From: an uncultured Legionella sp.
GTDB lineage: Bacteria > Pseudomonadota > Gammaproteobacteria > Legionellales > Legionellaceae
NCBI GenBank assembly: GCA_903885895.1
Contig: CAISKC010000245.1
Span: 1-9,167 of the forward strand
Length of the DNA: 9,167 nt
Reading direction: 5' to 3'
Part shown: positions 1-7,895 of the stretch, piece by piece
How the letters are laid out: every line of letters starts with the position of its first letter
How positions within the stretch are numbered: position 1 is the stretch's first letter
Notes under the pieces: generated by a model
What the model was told of the DNA's origin: nothing
Seen by the model: only the letters and a program-made list of their open reading frames with translations
The model's database searches: none
Made by a program: the position numbers and the translations under genes

Positions 1-35
1 AAAACAAATGTGATTGAAATAACCAAAATGGCTAA

Positions 36-1535
36 TTAAATAACTAACTCGATGGGCCGGATAAATGGGAATTTACAGCAAAATTTGGACTTGACCTCAT
101 CCGTATTAATATTTTTGACTATTTCAATATAATGACTCAGTTCGCCCGATGTAAATGTTAATAATCCCCCCACCATATTGTCATGATACTGAGACTGGTA
201 AAAAAGCAATAATTGTGAACGAAAATCCGAACTTGCTTTCTCTAAATCTTTATGAGCATATCTTATATCACAATGTGCGTTACGCAATTTCTGGTCATGA
301 GGAAGAATAAGATGTTGTGTTGCAAATGGTTGATGTATTCTATCGCATGCGCATGCATCTGGAAATGCCATCTCGGGTGTAAAAGGCGTTAAACCCGTTT
401 TAATCAGCAAATGATTGTCTTCATATAATGCCAAAGTTTGAGAAAATTTAAACGTTAGCTGACAGCACTTCACCAATGAAGCTTGCTTTTCTGTGCTTAA
501 TTTCTCTTGAATCAATGCAATAATCTTCTCGATTAATACATTTATCTCCTGTGCATCTTTCGGTGGATAATAACCTAAGGCTTCAATAGCCGATTGAATA
601 TGGTCATCCGTGCGCAAAATCCCTACATACTCCAACTCAAAATCAATACATTTTGAAAGTTTAGAAATTACTTTGTCAATATTATCACAAGCGTTTGTGG
701 GTCTTCCTATCCATGAGCCAGCTGTACCCGCAACTTCCAAAGATTCTCGCAAACTGCTCGTTGGGAGAGGCATTGCTCCTGGCAACAACGTCAAACCCGT
801 ATCATCTTCTTCCAGAACATGTATTTTTAACATATCAGGCCCTGCTTTCTTCATAGCCTGAATATAAATAGTCTCTTGGTCCCGAGCAGTGTAAGTTTGA
901 TATATTAATCTTGCAGCGCGATGGTATTGATAGTCTGATAGGAATTCAAACATAGTTATATCATCAGAAGGCTCTACTTGATAAGTCCTATAATTGTTTG
1001 AAATAGCTAGAACGAGCTGTTGAATCAAAGGTAAATGCGCATCTGTAGCAATTAAAAGATCAGAATTTGATATATTCGTATTCCGTCTTGCACATTCCGT
1101 TATCAAAAGCCTCTCTTGTTCCCAAGCCGCAATAAAAATATCAACCTCTTCTGGGGGATGGACATCCGTATCAAGATACATCCCTCCTTCTCTTTCTAAA
1201 ATGGTATAACGACCTACATCGCTTGCAGCCGAATAATTAGAATTTAATTTATCAATTTCGTATCGAATAATACGATGCATTTCCGGATTATCTTCTCTTA
1301 ATTCAGAAATATCTCTGAATTCAATTTCAACATTAGATATGTTTGCTAGACGAACTTTGGTTTCATGAATGGCTTGCTCTGTACTTGCTTCCGAATCAAT
1401 CCAAACTGCAATTTTAAATTGTTCTCTTGATTTTTCTTGAGCTTTTTCCAGAAACTCAGCCCATTTTTTTATAGTCTCCACTGAAGTAGCATTGATTGGA
1501 CCACCAAACCAAAGAAAATGTACAGTATGATCCAT
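36..1535 (-). CDS. TcdA/TcdB-like DXD glycosyltransferase, candidate host-directed effector
   Basis: This 499-residue protein opens directly with the fold start typical of bacterial toxin-like and sugar-binding DXD glycosyltransferases (HFLWFGGP, residues 6-13). The catalytic signature follows: SAASDVGR at 102-109 supplies D106 and R109, and GGMYLDTD at 117-124 supplies D122 and D124. The 3- and 16-residue spacings match the UDP-sugar and metal-binding residues of clostridial TcdB (D270, R273, D286, D288). A conserved ISNSDLLIA stretch lies near 155-163 and a GSW motif at 273-275. From about 280 to 499 the sequence is not recognised and looks mostly helical. The family transfers a sugar from UDP-sugar to a protein or other acceptor. 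No signal peptide or membrane segment is seen, so it is cytosolic or exported by a specialised secretion system (inference). The first ATG is chosen because the conserved strand follows at once and GAGA lies 5 bases upstream. The gene looks AT-richer than the operon, suggesting transfer. The family call is secure; substrate and effector role are not known. Confidence 0.82.
   Translation of the reverse strand: MDHTVHFLWFGGPINATSVETIKKWAEFLEKAQEKSREQFKIAVWIDSEASTEQAIHETKVRLANISNVEIEFRDISELREDNPEMHRIIRYEIDKLNSNYSAASDVGRYTILEREGGMYLDTDVHPPEEVDIFIAAWEQERLLITECARRNTNISNSDLLIATDAHLPLIQQLVLAISNNYRTYQVEPSDDITMFEFLSDYQYHRAARLIYQTYTARDQETIYIQAMKKAGPDMLKIHVLEEDDTGLTLLPGAMPLPTSSLRESLEVAGTAGSWIGRPTNACDNIDKVISKLSKCIDFELEYVGILRTDDHIQSAIEALGYYPPKDAQEINVLIEKIIALIQEKLSTEKQASLVKCCQLTFKFSQTLALYEDNHLLIKTGLTPFTPEMAFPDACACDRIHQPFATQHLILPHDQKLRNAHCDIRYAHKDLEKASSDFRSQLLLFYQSQYHDNMVGGLLTFTSGELSHYIEIVKNINTDEVKSKFCCKFPFIRPIELVI
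66..96 (+). repeat. Left copy of a 31-bp perfect inverted repeat
   Basis: These 31 bases lie in the 3' part of the glycosyltransferase gene, covering codons for its VKSKFCCKFP segment. They recur exactly in reverse complement as the last 31 bases of the window. The match stops at base 97 here (T, where the other copy has C). Since this copy sits in an intact reading frame, it is probably the genuine location. Confidence 0.9.
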
Positions 1536-1699
1536 CAGTTTCTCAACAGGAGAGTTATGTATTAATCATAGAAAAGATTTTTAATATATGCCAGTAAGCT
1601 GTTCATTTAAGGTCTGTTGATATTTGGCGACACGCCGTATAACCAAGATTTTAGAAGTTTTGATATTTGAGTTACAGCTATGCCTTCACCTAGACTAGA
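1536..1699. other. Intergenic region between the DUF2520 gene and the glycosyltransferase gene
   Basis: This 164-base gap has no convincing intrinsic terminator for the long operon. The only hairpin seen is a 4-bp GGCG/CGCC stem at 1626-1636 with no T-run after it. The operon may therefore end by Rho or read through into the glycosyltransferase gene. A plausible minus-strand promoter for the downstream gene is listed separately. Confidence 0.6.
1565..1594 (-). promoter_or_regulatory. Possible sigma70 promoter for the glycosyltransferase gene
   Basis: On the minus strand, CTGGCA (1589-1594, 4 of 6 matches to the -35 consensus) is followed after 18 bases by TATGAT (1565-1570, 5 of 6 matches to the -10 consensus). 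It sits about 30 bases before the start codon. The region is AT-rich, so a chance match is quite possible. Confidence 0.35.
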
Positions 1700-1707
1700 C
1701 TAGACTA
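1691..1707. repeat. Short tandem repeat of TAGAC at the end of the DUF2520 gene
   Basis: TAGAC is repeated three times plus a partial copy. Read on the minus strand it gives repeated CTAGT units, and the TAG stop codon of the DUF2520 gene lies within it. Gain or loss of a 5-base unit would shift the frame only after the first stop, so the effect on the protein should be small. Confidence 0.7.
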
Positions 1708-2551
1708 CAATACGATACATTTCCTCACGTATTGCATCATCCAAAGATACCATCTGCAACGTTTCTTGGGCCAATCTCAGATACAATTCGCGAGCTTTGG
1801 GATCTGTCAAGGCATGCAAATGCTGTTGCACCGTCATCACATCTCCACGCTGAATAGGACCAGTCAGCGCGTATTTCGGCTCACTGACTTGTTGCACATT
1901 TTCCATCACTGTATGCAATAACCCATCTACCACAAGTTTAGCCTGCGCTCCTGATAAACCAGCCTCCAAGAAACAAGCATGCGCCTGTTGTAGTATTGTC
2001 ACAGGATAATTAGCTGCAAAGACTGCAGCAGCATGATACAAAGCTTTTTTCTCCGGCTCTATCGGATAGACCTCCGCACCTATGACAGTAAATAACCTTG
2101 TAATCAGTGATACAGCGGCAGGATCTCCTTCCAACGCACAAGGCGTCCTTGCAAATTGATGTACCGCTCTTTGTGGATCTTTAAAACTCATAGCAGGATG
2201 CAAGGAAGCCACCACACATTGTTTAGCATGCAAACTCGCCAAACAGGCCGACGTTAAGGCCCCACTACAATGCATCACCACTGCACCAGGCTTCAGATTA
2301 GGATTAGTAGCGAAAATATTCGCAATCGCTGTAATAGATTGATCTGCAACCGTTAACAGCGTCAAATCTGCGTGCGGCAAATCCGCTATCGAAGGATAAG
2401 ATTGTCCTTGACCCATAAATTGTATGGCATGTTGCGAACTATGCTGGGTTTGATTGACAACAGCTTGAATCATAGCAATCTGATGTTTGACGAATAAATG
2501 ACCTATAGTCTGGCCCACTACCCCAGCACCAATGATATTGACACTGATCAT
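1700..2551 (-). CDS. Rossmann-like and DUF2520 domain NAD(P)-binding protein
   Basis: A 283-residue protein with an N-terminal dinucleotide-binding Rossmann fold: VNIIGAGVVGQTIG begins at residue 4, with the GxGxxG glycines at 8, 10 and 13. A C-terminal helical DUF2520 domain follows, with LHPAMSF near 137-143 and ALYHAAAVFAANYPVT in the second half. The family is related in fold to ketopantoate and F420-dependent reductases, but its reaction is not established. The start at 2551 is preferred over the in-frame ATG at 2605 because it gives an ATGA overlap with the truB stop, puts the nucleotide-binding strand at the N-terminus, and has GGAG about 9 bases upstream. The overlap implies translational coupling to truB, so it is the last gene of the operon. 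It ends in TAG within a short tandem repeat. Confidence 0.85.
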   Translation of the reverse strand: MISVNIIGAGVVGQTIGHLFVKHQIAMIQAVVNQTQHSSQHAIQFMGQGQSYPSIADLPHADLTLLTVADQSITAIANIFATNPNLKPGAVVMHCSGALTSACLASLHAKQCVVASLHPAMSFKDPQRAVHQFARTPCALEGDPAAVSLITRLFTVIGAEVYPIEPEKKALYHAAAVFAANYPVTILQQAHACFLEAGLSGAQAKLVVDGLLHTVMENVQQVSEPKYALTGPIQRGDVMTVQQHLHALTDPKARELYLRLAQETLQMVSLDDAIREEMYRIVV

Positions 2552-3456
2552 CCTTCTGTACTCCGCAAACGTTTCGCTTTCAGCAAACCGGTCGTGGGTT
2601 CCCATTCTCCAAGTCCTTGAAATTGTTGTTGCTCATCATACAAACGGTGACTACCCTCCACCGAAGTACAAGCCAACGCCAGGGGTTGCCCTCGATATAA
2701 TTGATGCAAATCATCCGCAGATAATGTCATGATCGGAAGATGCTCAAGCAATATATCTATCGGTAACAAACAATTCAATTTCTCTTCTGTAGAAAATGCA
2801 GCATAGTCATCGACAGGATACATGCGTTGTTGTTCAAATCCTGCGGTATACAAACGTCGCAATTGTGTGACATGCGCACCCACACCCAACGCAGCACCGA
2901 GATCTTCTATCAACGAACGAATATAGGTCCCTTTTGAACAATGCACCATAAATTGTGCCTTCGGATAAGCACAGTGCGTCATCTCAAATTGGTGAATAGT
3001 GATAGCTCGTGCTTGCCTCGGCACTTCTTTGCCAGCACGCGCCAATTCATATAGTTTTTTACCTTGAAATTTCAAAGCAGAATACATAGGTGGGACCTGC
3101 TGGATATTTCCCATAAAGCGAGGTAATTGCGCCATGATGTCTTCTTGAGTAATGGTCGTATTTTCCACCACCTGCAGCACATCACCTTGTGCATCTCCTG
3201 TGTTGGTTGTGACCCCAAAACACGCACTCACTGCGTAACATTTATCTGCTTCCAGGCCAAGCTGCGCGAATTTGGTCGCTTCCCCAAAACAAATAGGAAG
3301 CATGCCAGTAGCCAAAGGATCTAAACAGCCCATATGCCCAGCTTTGCGCGCATTCAATAATGTTTTCACACGCTTTAAAACCGCAGTGGAAGTCAGCAGA
3401 GGAGGTTTATCAATCAGCAAAATACCGTGAATATTAGAGGTTTTCCGAGTCTTCAT
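2548..3456 (-). CDS. truB: tRNA pseudouridine(55) synthase TruB
   Basis: TruB isomerises uridine 55 in the T-loop of tRNAs to pseudouridine. With the ATG at 3456 the protein is 302 residues, close to the usual bacterial size. The catalytic motif is GHMGCLDPLATGMLP from residue 40, with catalytic Asp46 (E. coli Asp48). Tyr74 matches E. coli Tyr76. Other conserved blocks are QVPPMYSALKFQGKKLYELAR and, near the middle, CSKGTYIRSLIEDLG. The C-terminal third, after about residue 240, fits a PUA RNA-binding domain. The catalytic motif departs from the common GHTGTLDP by Met for Thr and Cys for Thr/Ala. The upstream TTG at 3483 would extend the protein by nine residues, but the ATG has GAG about 8 bases upstream and gives a normal N-terminus. 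It overlaps the rbfA end by about 23 bases and the next gene as ATGA. Confidence 0.95.
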   Translation of the reverse strand: MKTRKTSNIHGILLIDKPPLLTSTAVLKRVKTLLNARKAGHMGCLDPLATGMLPICFGEATKFAQLGLEADKCYAVSACFGVTTNTGDAQGDVLQVVENTTITQEDIMAQLPRFMGNIQQVPPMYSALKFQGKKLYELARAGKEVPRQARAITIHQFEMTHCAYPKAQFMVHCSKGTYIRSLIEDLGAALGVGAHVTQLRRLYTAGFEQQRMYPVDDYAAFSTEEKLNCLLPIDILLEHLPIMTLSADDLHQLYRGQPLALACTSVEGSHRLYDEQQQFQGLGEWEPTTGLLKAKRLRSTEG

Positions 3457-3808
3457 CTTTTGAACTCTGATTGACTTGATCAATCAAACGACTTAATCGT
3501 GCACCATATTCTACTGATTTATCGTGCACGAAATGCAATTGTGGTACCGTACGCAAAGATAGATCTTTCGCCACTGCCGAACGCAAAAAACTAGCAGCAT
3601 TATTCAAAACAGTCTGCGCCACAATGGGATCGCCATTAAAGACTGTAAAATATATTTTTGCGTGCCCCAAATCTTTACTGACCTCAGCGGAAGACACTGT
3701 GATCAGCCCAGGCAAACGAGGATCTTTGATTTCTCGTTGAATCAAAAGAGCTAATTTCCGCTGCAAAAGTTGTGCAATGCGGTCTGTGCGCTTAAATTCT
3801 CGCGCCAT
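3434..3808 (-). CDS. rbfA: 30S ribosome-binding factor RbfA
   Basis: This 124-residue protein matches RbfA along its length (E. coli 133 aa). It starts AREFKRTDRIAQLLQRKLA and continues with the signature QREIKDPRLPGLITVSSAEVS near residues 24-44. The family is a single type II KH domain that binds the immature 30S subunit near the 5' end of 16S rRNA and helps late maturation, notably in the cold. The C-terminal tail after about residue 110 is short, serine-rich and acidic. The start codon overlaps the infB stop as TAATG, so translation is probably coupled to infB. The 3' end overlaps truB. No promoter is apparent between infB and rbfA. Confidence 0.96.
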   Translation of the reverse strand: MAREFKRTDRIAQLLQRKLALLIQREIKDPRLPGLITVSSAEVSKDLGHAKIYFTVFNGDPIVAQTVLNNAASFLRSAVAKDLSLRTVPQLHFVHDKSVEYGARLSRLIDQVNQSSKDEDSENL

Positions 3809-6351
3809 TAGAGCTCTCGTTTCAATTCGATGGTTTCAAAAACCTCAATCAAATCGCCAGTTTTGACGTCGTTATAATTTTTAACGCCAATACCGCATTC
3901 AATACCTTGACGCACTTCACTCACGTCGTCTTTAAAACGCCGCAACGATTCCAAAGTGCCTTCATAAACCACCACATGATCACGTAGGACACGAATAGGA
4001 TTATTACGTTTGATCACCCCTTCCATCACCATGCAACCTGCAATAGCGCCTAATTTTGGAGAGCGGAATACATCACGAACCTCAGCAATCCCGACAATTT
4101 CTTCTTTAAATTGCGGCGCAAGCATACCTGATAAAGCATGTTTGACTTCGTCGACGATATCATAAATAACACTATAATAATGAAGTGCAACAGACTCCAC
4201 TTCCGCAAGGCGTTTTGCACCTGCATCTGCACGAACATTAAATCCAATCAAAAGCGCATTAGAGGCCATCGCCAAATGAACATCGGATTCCGTAATACCA
4301 CCAACACCACTAGCAATCACAGCTACTTTAACTTCTTCATTAGACAGTTTCACTAAAGCATCTGCAATCGCTTCCACCGAACCTTGCATATCGGCTTTCA
4401 ACACGACATTCAATACTTTGACTTCTTGTGCCGCCAAATTCTCAAACACACCTTCTAATGACGATTTTTGGCGTCTGGCTAATTTCACATCGCGGAATTT
4501 GCCTTGTCGGAACAAAGCCACTTCACGTGCACGTTTTTCATCTGTCACCACAACCGCTTCATCACCTGCATGTGGAATCGCAGATAAACCTAGAATTTCG
4601 ACCGGCATAGAAGGACCAGCGCTTTCAACTACATGCCCAGCATCGTCAACCAGGGCGCGAACGCGACCATATTGAAATCCAGCTAGAAGAATATCGCCTT
4701 TGCGCAAAGTACCATGCTGAACCAAAATAGTCGCAACAGGTCCACGTCCTTTGTCTAAACGCGACTCAATCACCACCCCTTTGGCAGCACCATCACGCGC
4801 AGCTTTCAATTCCAAAACTTCTGCTTGTAACAAAATAACATCTAATAATTGATCGATCCCTGCGCCAGTACGTGCAGAAATTGGGACAAACATCGTATCC
4901 CCACCCCAAGCTTCTGAATTCACGCCATGATTAGACAATTCTGTCATAACACGATCAGTATCAGCACCAGGTTTATCCATCTTATTGATTGCAACTACGA
5001 TAGGGACCTTGGCTGCTTTGGCGTGCTGAATTGCTTCGAGTGTTTGAGGTTTAACCCCATCATCTACTGCAACAATCAAGACCACAATATCAGTTGCTTG
5101 CGCACCACGAGCACGCATTGCCGTAAAGGCCGCGTGACCAGGCGTATCTAAAAATGTAATATCGCCTTTCGATGTGCTCACATGATAAGCCCCAATATGT
5201 TGGGTAATCCCGCCTGCTTCACCCGCTGCAACTTTGGTGCGACGAATATAATCGAGTAATGAAGTTTTACCGTGATCGACATGCCCCATGATAGTCACCA
5301 CTGGTGCACGCGGATAAGTCTCACCACCTTTGTTGGTCGCTTCACTCAAATCCAGCTCAACCGCATTTTCTTGCAAAGCTCTTGCCTTATGGCCCATTTC
5401 TTCCACGACAATAATAGCGGTTTCTTGGTCAATCACTTGATTGATGGTCGCCATAGCACCTAAGCCAATCATCACTTTGATGACTTCTGCTGCTTTCACT
5501 GACATCCGTTTGGCCAATTCAGCAACGGTAATCGTTTCTGGAATCAGTACTTCGTGCACGGTCGGTGCAGTAGGCATCGCAAAACCATGGGTCAAGGCTT
5601 CTTCTGCCTCACGATATTTATCCGATTTTTCAGGTCTGCGTTTTTTAGATTTATGACGTTTCGCATATTGATCACTGTCACCGTCTTCTTGTAAGAACAG
5701 ATTTTGTTTTCTCTTGCTTTGTTTCAGCCCGGCACCGCGTTTGACTTCAGACTTAGACGCTTCACTCTCGTCACGACCAGGGGTTACTTTCTTTTTAGCA
5801 TGCTTGTCTTTCTCAGATTTCACTTCTTCTTTTTTTGGCTGTACAGTTTCTACGCTGACTGGCACTGCGACCACATCAGTCGGTGTTTCAAGACCTATTT
5901 GTGATTCAGGCAATACCGTTTCAGCATCGCTGTCTGATACAACTGGTGATTCAGATGCAACCAAAGTATCTGCACCGTCTAGCACAGCTTCATTCAATGG
6001 CTCTTCACCAGTCAACTCTAACGCAGCCTCTTCGCCGCTCGCAATTTCAACAGCAGGACGTTTGATGAATACTCGTTTTTTACGCACTTCAATATTAATG
6101 GTTTTACCACTATTAGCGTCATGGGTTGGCATTTGTGACACAGATTTACGCCGCAGTGTTATCTGTCCCTTCACAACAGGTTCTGTAGAACTTCCGCTTT
6201 TCAAATGATTTAATAATGTCAATTTCTCTTGCTCATTAATCGTATCATTTTCATTCGTAATTGCTATGCCCGCTTTTTGCAACTGAATCAATAAATGCTC
6301 AGCAGGAATCCCGACCACCTGAGCCAATTGTTTCACCGTTACATCCGCCAT
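3808..6351 (-). CDS. infB: Translation initiation factor IF-2
   Basis: IF-2 is the GTPase that brings formylmethionyl initiator tRNA to the 30S subunit and promotes subunit joining. At 847 residues it is a full-length IF-2 of the long gammaproteobacterial type. An IF2_N domain lies at about 1-52, then a charged low-complexity linker (about 100-250, Glu/Lys/Ser rich), then a second IF2_N domain at about 270-320. The G domain carries GHVDHGKT (356-363), the switch I region GGITQHIG (380-387), DTPGH (402-406), NKMD (456-459) and SAR (492-494). Domains II, III (about 637-745) and C1/C2 follow, with the tRNA-binding C2 segment SPKLGAIAGCMVMEG at 764-778. The ATG at 6351 has AGGGGA 7 bases upstream. 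The nusA gap is 42 bases. A shorter internal-start isoform, as in E. coli, may exist but was not established. Confidence 0.98.
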   Translation of the reverse strand: MADVTVKQLAQVVGIPAEHLLIQLQKAGIAITNENDTINEQEKLTLLNHLKSGSSTEPVVKGQITLRRKSVSQMPTHDANSGKTINIEVRKKRVFIKRPAVEIASGEEAALELTGEEPLNEAVLDGADTLVASESPVVSDSDAETVLPESQIGLETPTDVVAVPVSVETVQPKKEEVKSEKDKHAKKKVTPGRDESEASKSEVKRGAGLKQSKRKQNLFLQEDGDSDQYAKRHKSKKRRPEKSDKYREAEEALTHGFAMPTAPTVHEVLIPETITVAELAKRMSVKAAEVIKVMIGLGAMATINQVIDQETAIIVVEEMGHKARALQENAVELDLSEATNKGGETYPRAPVVTIMGHVDHGKTSLLDYIRRTKVAAGEAGGITQHIGAYHVSTSKGDITFLDTPGHAAFTAMRARGAQATDIVVLIVAVDDGVKPQTLEAIQHAKAAKVPIVVAINKMDKPGADTDRVMTELSNHGVNSEAWGGDTMFVPISARTGAGIDQLLDVILLQAEVLELKAARDGAAKGVVIESRLDKGRGPVATILVQHGTLRKGDILLAGFQYGRVRALVDDAGHVVESAGPSMPVEILGLSAIPHAGDEAVVVTDEKRAREVALFRQGKFRDVKLARRQKSSLEGVFENLAAQEVKVLNVVLKADMQGSVEAIADALVKLSNEEVKVAVIASGVGGITESDVHLAMASNALLIGFNVRADAGAKRLAEVESVALHYYSVIYDIVDEVKHALSGMLAPQFKEEIVGIAEVRDVFRSPKLGAIAGCMVMEGVIKRNNPIRVLRDHVVVYEGTLESLRRFKDDVSEVRQGIECGIGVKNYNDVKTGDLIEVFETIELKREL

Positions 6352-6364
6352 ACTCTTATCCCCT
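6352..6364 (-). promoter_or_regulatory. Strong Shine-Dalgarno site of infB
   Basis: AGGGGA (complement of 6359-6364) lies 7 bases before the infB ATG. This fixes that start and suggests that infB initiates independently rather than by coupling to nusA, whose stop is 42 bases upstream. Confidence 0.75.
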
Positions 6365-6393
6365 TTTAGGATCGTGTCCGAAATAACACAGGA

Positions 6394-7887
6394 TTACTGC
6401 GCCGAATCATCTTCTGCAAACCATGGTTCCCGCGCTTTCATAATCAGTTTGCCTGCTCGTTCTTCCGTCATAAATGCCAGAGCCATCAATTCGTCAACCG
6501 AACTTTCAGCCAATTCTTCCATATTAGTCACACCGATTGTATTCAGTTGCGCGACCAATTCAGGCGTTACACCTTGCATTGTGATCAAATCAAGGTTTTG
6601 TTGACTCGTATGTTCATTCGATGCCAAGGCTTGCGTCAACAGAAAATTATTGGCTCTGCTACGTAATTCTTCGACAATTTCTTCATCAAATCCATCAATC
6701 GCCAATAATTCCTCTTTGGGTACATAAGCCACTTCTTCTAATGTGGAAAACCCATTGCTTAAGAGCAAGCCAGCAATTTCTTCATCAATACCCAATGTAT
6801 CAACAAATAAGCTGATGGTTTTGGAAGATTCTTCTTGTGTTTTGCCTTCGAATGCTTCAATAGTCATCACATTCAAAGTCCAACCGGTTAATTGACTTGC
6901 CAAGCGAACATTTTGGCCATTACGCCCAATCGCTTGCGACAATTGATCTTTGTGTACCGCCAAATCCATCACATGCGCATCTTCATCAACTACAATCGAA
7001 GAAATTTCTGCGGGTGCCATGGCATTAATCACTAATTGCGCTGGATTGTCATCCCACAAAATAATATCGACACGTTCTCCACCTAATTCGCTGGATACGG
7101 CCTGGACGCGCGCGCCCCGCATTCCAACACAAGCACCCACTGGATCGATACGACCATCGTTGGTTTTGACCGCAATCTTGGCACGACTACCAGGTTCCCG
7201 CGCTGCTGCTTTAATTTGAATAATATTTTCGCCGATTTCCGGCACTTCAATCCGAAACAATTCAATCAGCATTTCTTTGCAAGTCCGGCTGATCAGTAAT
7301 TGTGGTCCACGAACATGTTCCAAAATATCATATAGATAAGCACGAACACGATCATTAGGACGGAACATTTCTTGTGGCAGCATATCATTCCGAGCCAAAA
7401 ATGCTTCGGCTTTGCCACCCAAATCAATAATAATGTTATCACGCGTTACTTTTTTAACAGTACCATAAACCAACTGACCCACTTTGGCTTTAAACTGCTC
7501 AACCATCATGCGTCGTTCTGCTTCACGAATTTTTTGAAAAATAACATGCCGTGCAGTTTGTGCCGCAATACGCCCAAATTCTATAGATGGGACCGCTTCT
7601 TCAATACGATCACCTAATTGCGCGTCGGGCTTTCTTTCTTGAGCCTGCTCAACCGTTAATTGTCGATCTGGGAACTCCAGGTCCTCATCGGTCACAACAT
7701 CCCAATAGCGAGTTGTCGTATAATCACCGAGTCGAGGGTCCATAATGACCTCAATCCCAAATTCTTGACCAATCAACTTACGAGTTGCTGATTCTAATGC
7801 TGCTTGAATGGCGCTCAAGACAACTTCCTTGCTCACACCTTTTTCATTAGAAAGTGCTTCAGCAACCAACAGTAATTCTTTGCTCAT
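6394..7887 (-). CDS. nusA: Transcription termination/antitermination factor NusA
   Basis: NusA binds RNA polymerase and nascent RNA and controls pausing, termination and antitermination. With the ATG at 7887 the protein has 497 residues (E. coli 495). Domains in order: RNA polymerase-binding N-terminal domain (about 1-125, starting MSKELLLVAEALSNEKGV), S1 domain (about 136-200, QLVYGTVKKV), KH1 (about 235-290, GMRGAR at 255-260), KH2 (about 305-345, GRNGQN at 321-326), and two C-terminal acidic repeats (about 365-415 and 438-490). The two repeats are typical of gammaproteobacterial NusA, and the C-terminus has the family-like REPWF. The start at 7887 is preferred because GAGG lies 6 bases upstream. 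Alternatives are ATG at 7890 and GTG at 7899. The rimP stop overlaps this Shine-Dalgarno site, implying coupling. In E. coli NusA represses its own operon; the same may hold here. Confidence 0.97.
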   Translation of the reverse strand: MSKELLLVAEALSNEKGVSKEVVLSAIQAALESATRKLIGQEFGIEVIMDPRLGDYTTTRYWDVVTDEDLEFPDRQLTVEQAQERKPDAQLGDRIEEAVPSIEFGRIAAQTARHVIFQKIREAERRMMVEQFKAKVGQLVYGTVKKVTRDNIIIDLGGKAEAFLARNDMLPQEMFRPNDRVRAYLYDILEHVRGPQLLISRTCKEMLIELFRIEVPEIGENIIQIKAAAREPGSRAKIAVKTNDGRIDPVGACVGMRGARVQAVSSELGGERVDIILWDDNPAQLVINAMAPAEISSIVVDEDAHVMDLAVHKDQLSQAIGRNGQNVRLASQLTGWTLNVMTIEAFEGKTQEESSKTISLFVDTLGIDEEIAGLLLSNGFSTLEEVAYVPKEELLAIDGFDEEIVEELRSRANNFLLTQALASNEHTSQQNLDLITMQGVTPELVAQLNTIGVTNMEELAESSVDELMALAFMTEERAGKLIMKAREPWFAEDDSAQ

Positions 7888-7895
7888 CATTCGCC

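Noticed and set aside
345..356. Twelve-base palindrome made of two GCATGC units
   Set aside because: It lies inside the glycosyltransferase coding sequence, is explained by its codons and is too short to claim a site.
1626..1636. GGCG/CGCC hairpin as terminator of the operon
   Set aside because: The stem has only four pairs and no T-run follows on the minus strand.
2552..2605. ATG at 2605 as the DUF2520 start
   Set aside because: It lies well inside truB and puts 18 unrelated residues before the nucleotide-binding strand. The ATGA overlap at 2551 is more convincing.
3457..3483. TTG start at 3483 for truB
   Set aside because: It would add nine residues deep inside rbfA. The ATG at 3456 gives the normal TruB N-terminus.
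5714..6208. Long plus-strand open frame of 164 codons opposite infB
   Set aside because: It mirrors the low-complexity charged linker of IF-2, gives a Ser/Thr-rich composition and has no homology or ribosome binding site that I can see.
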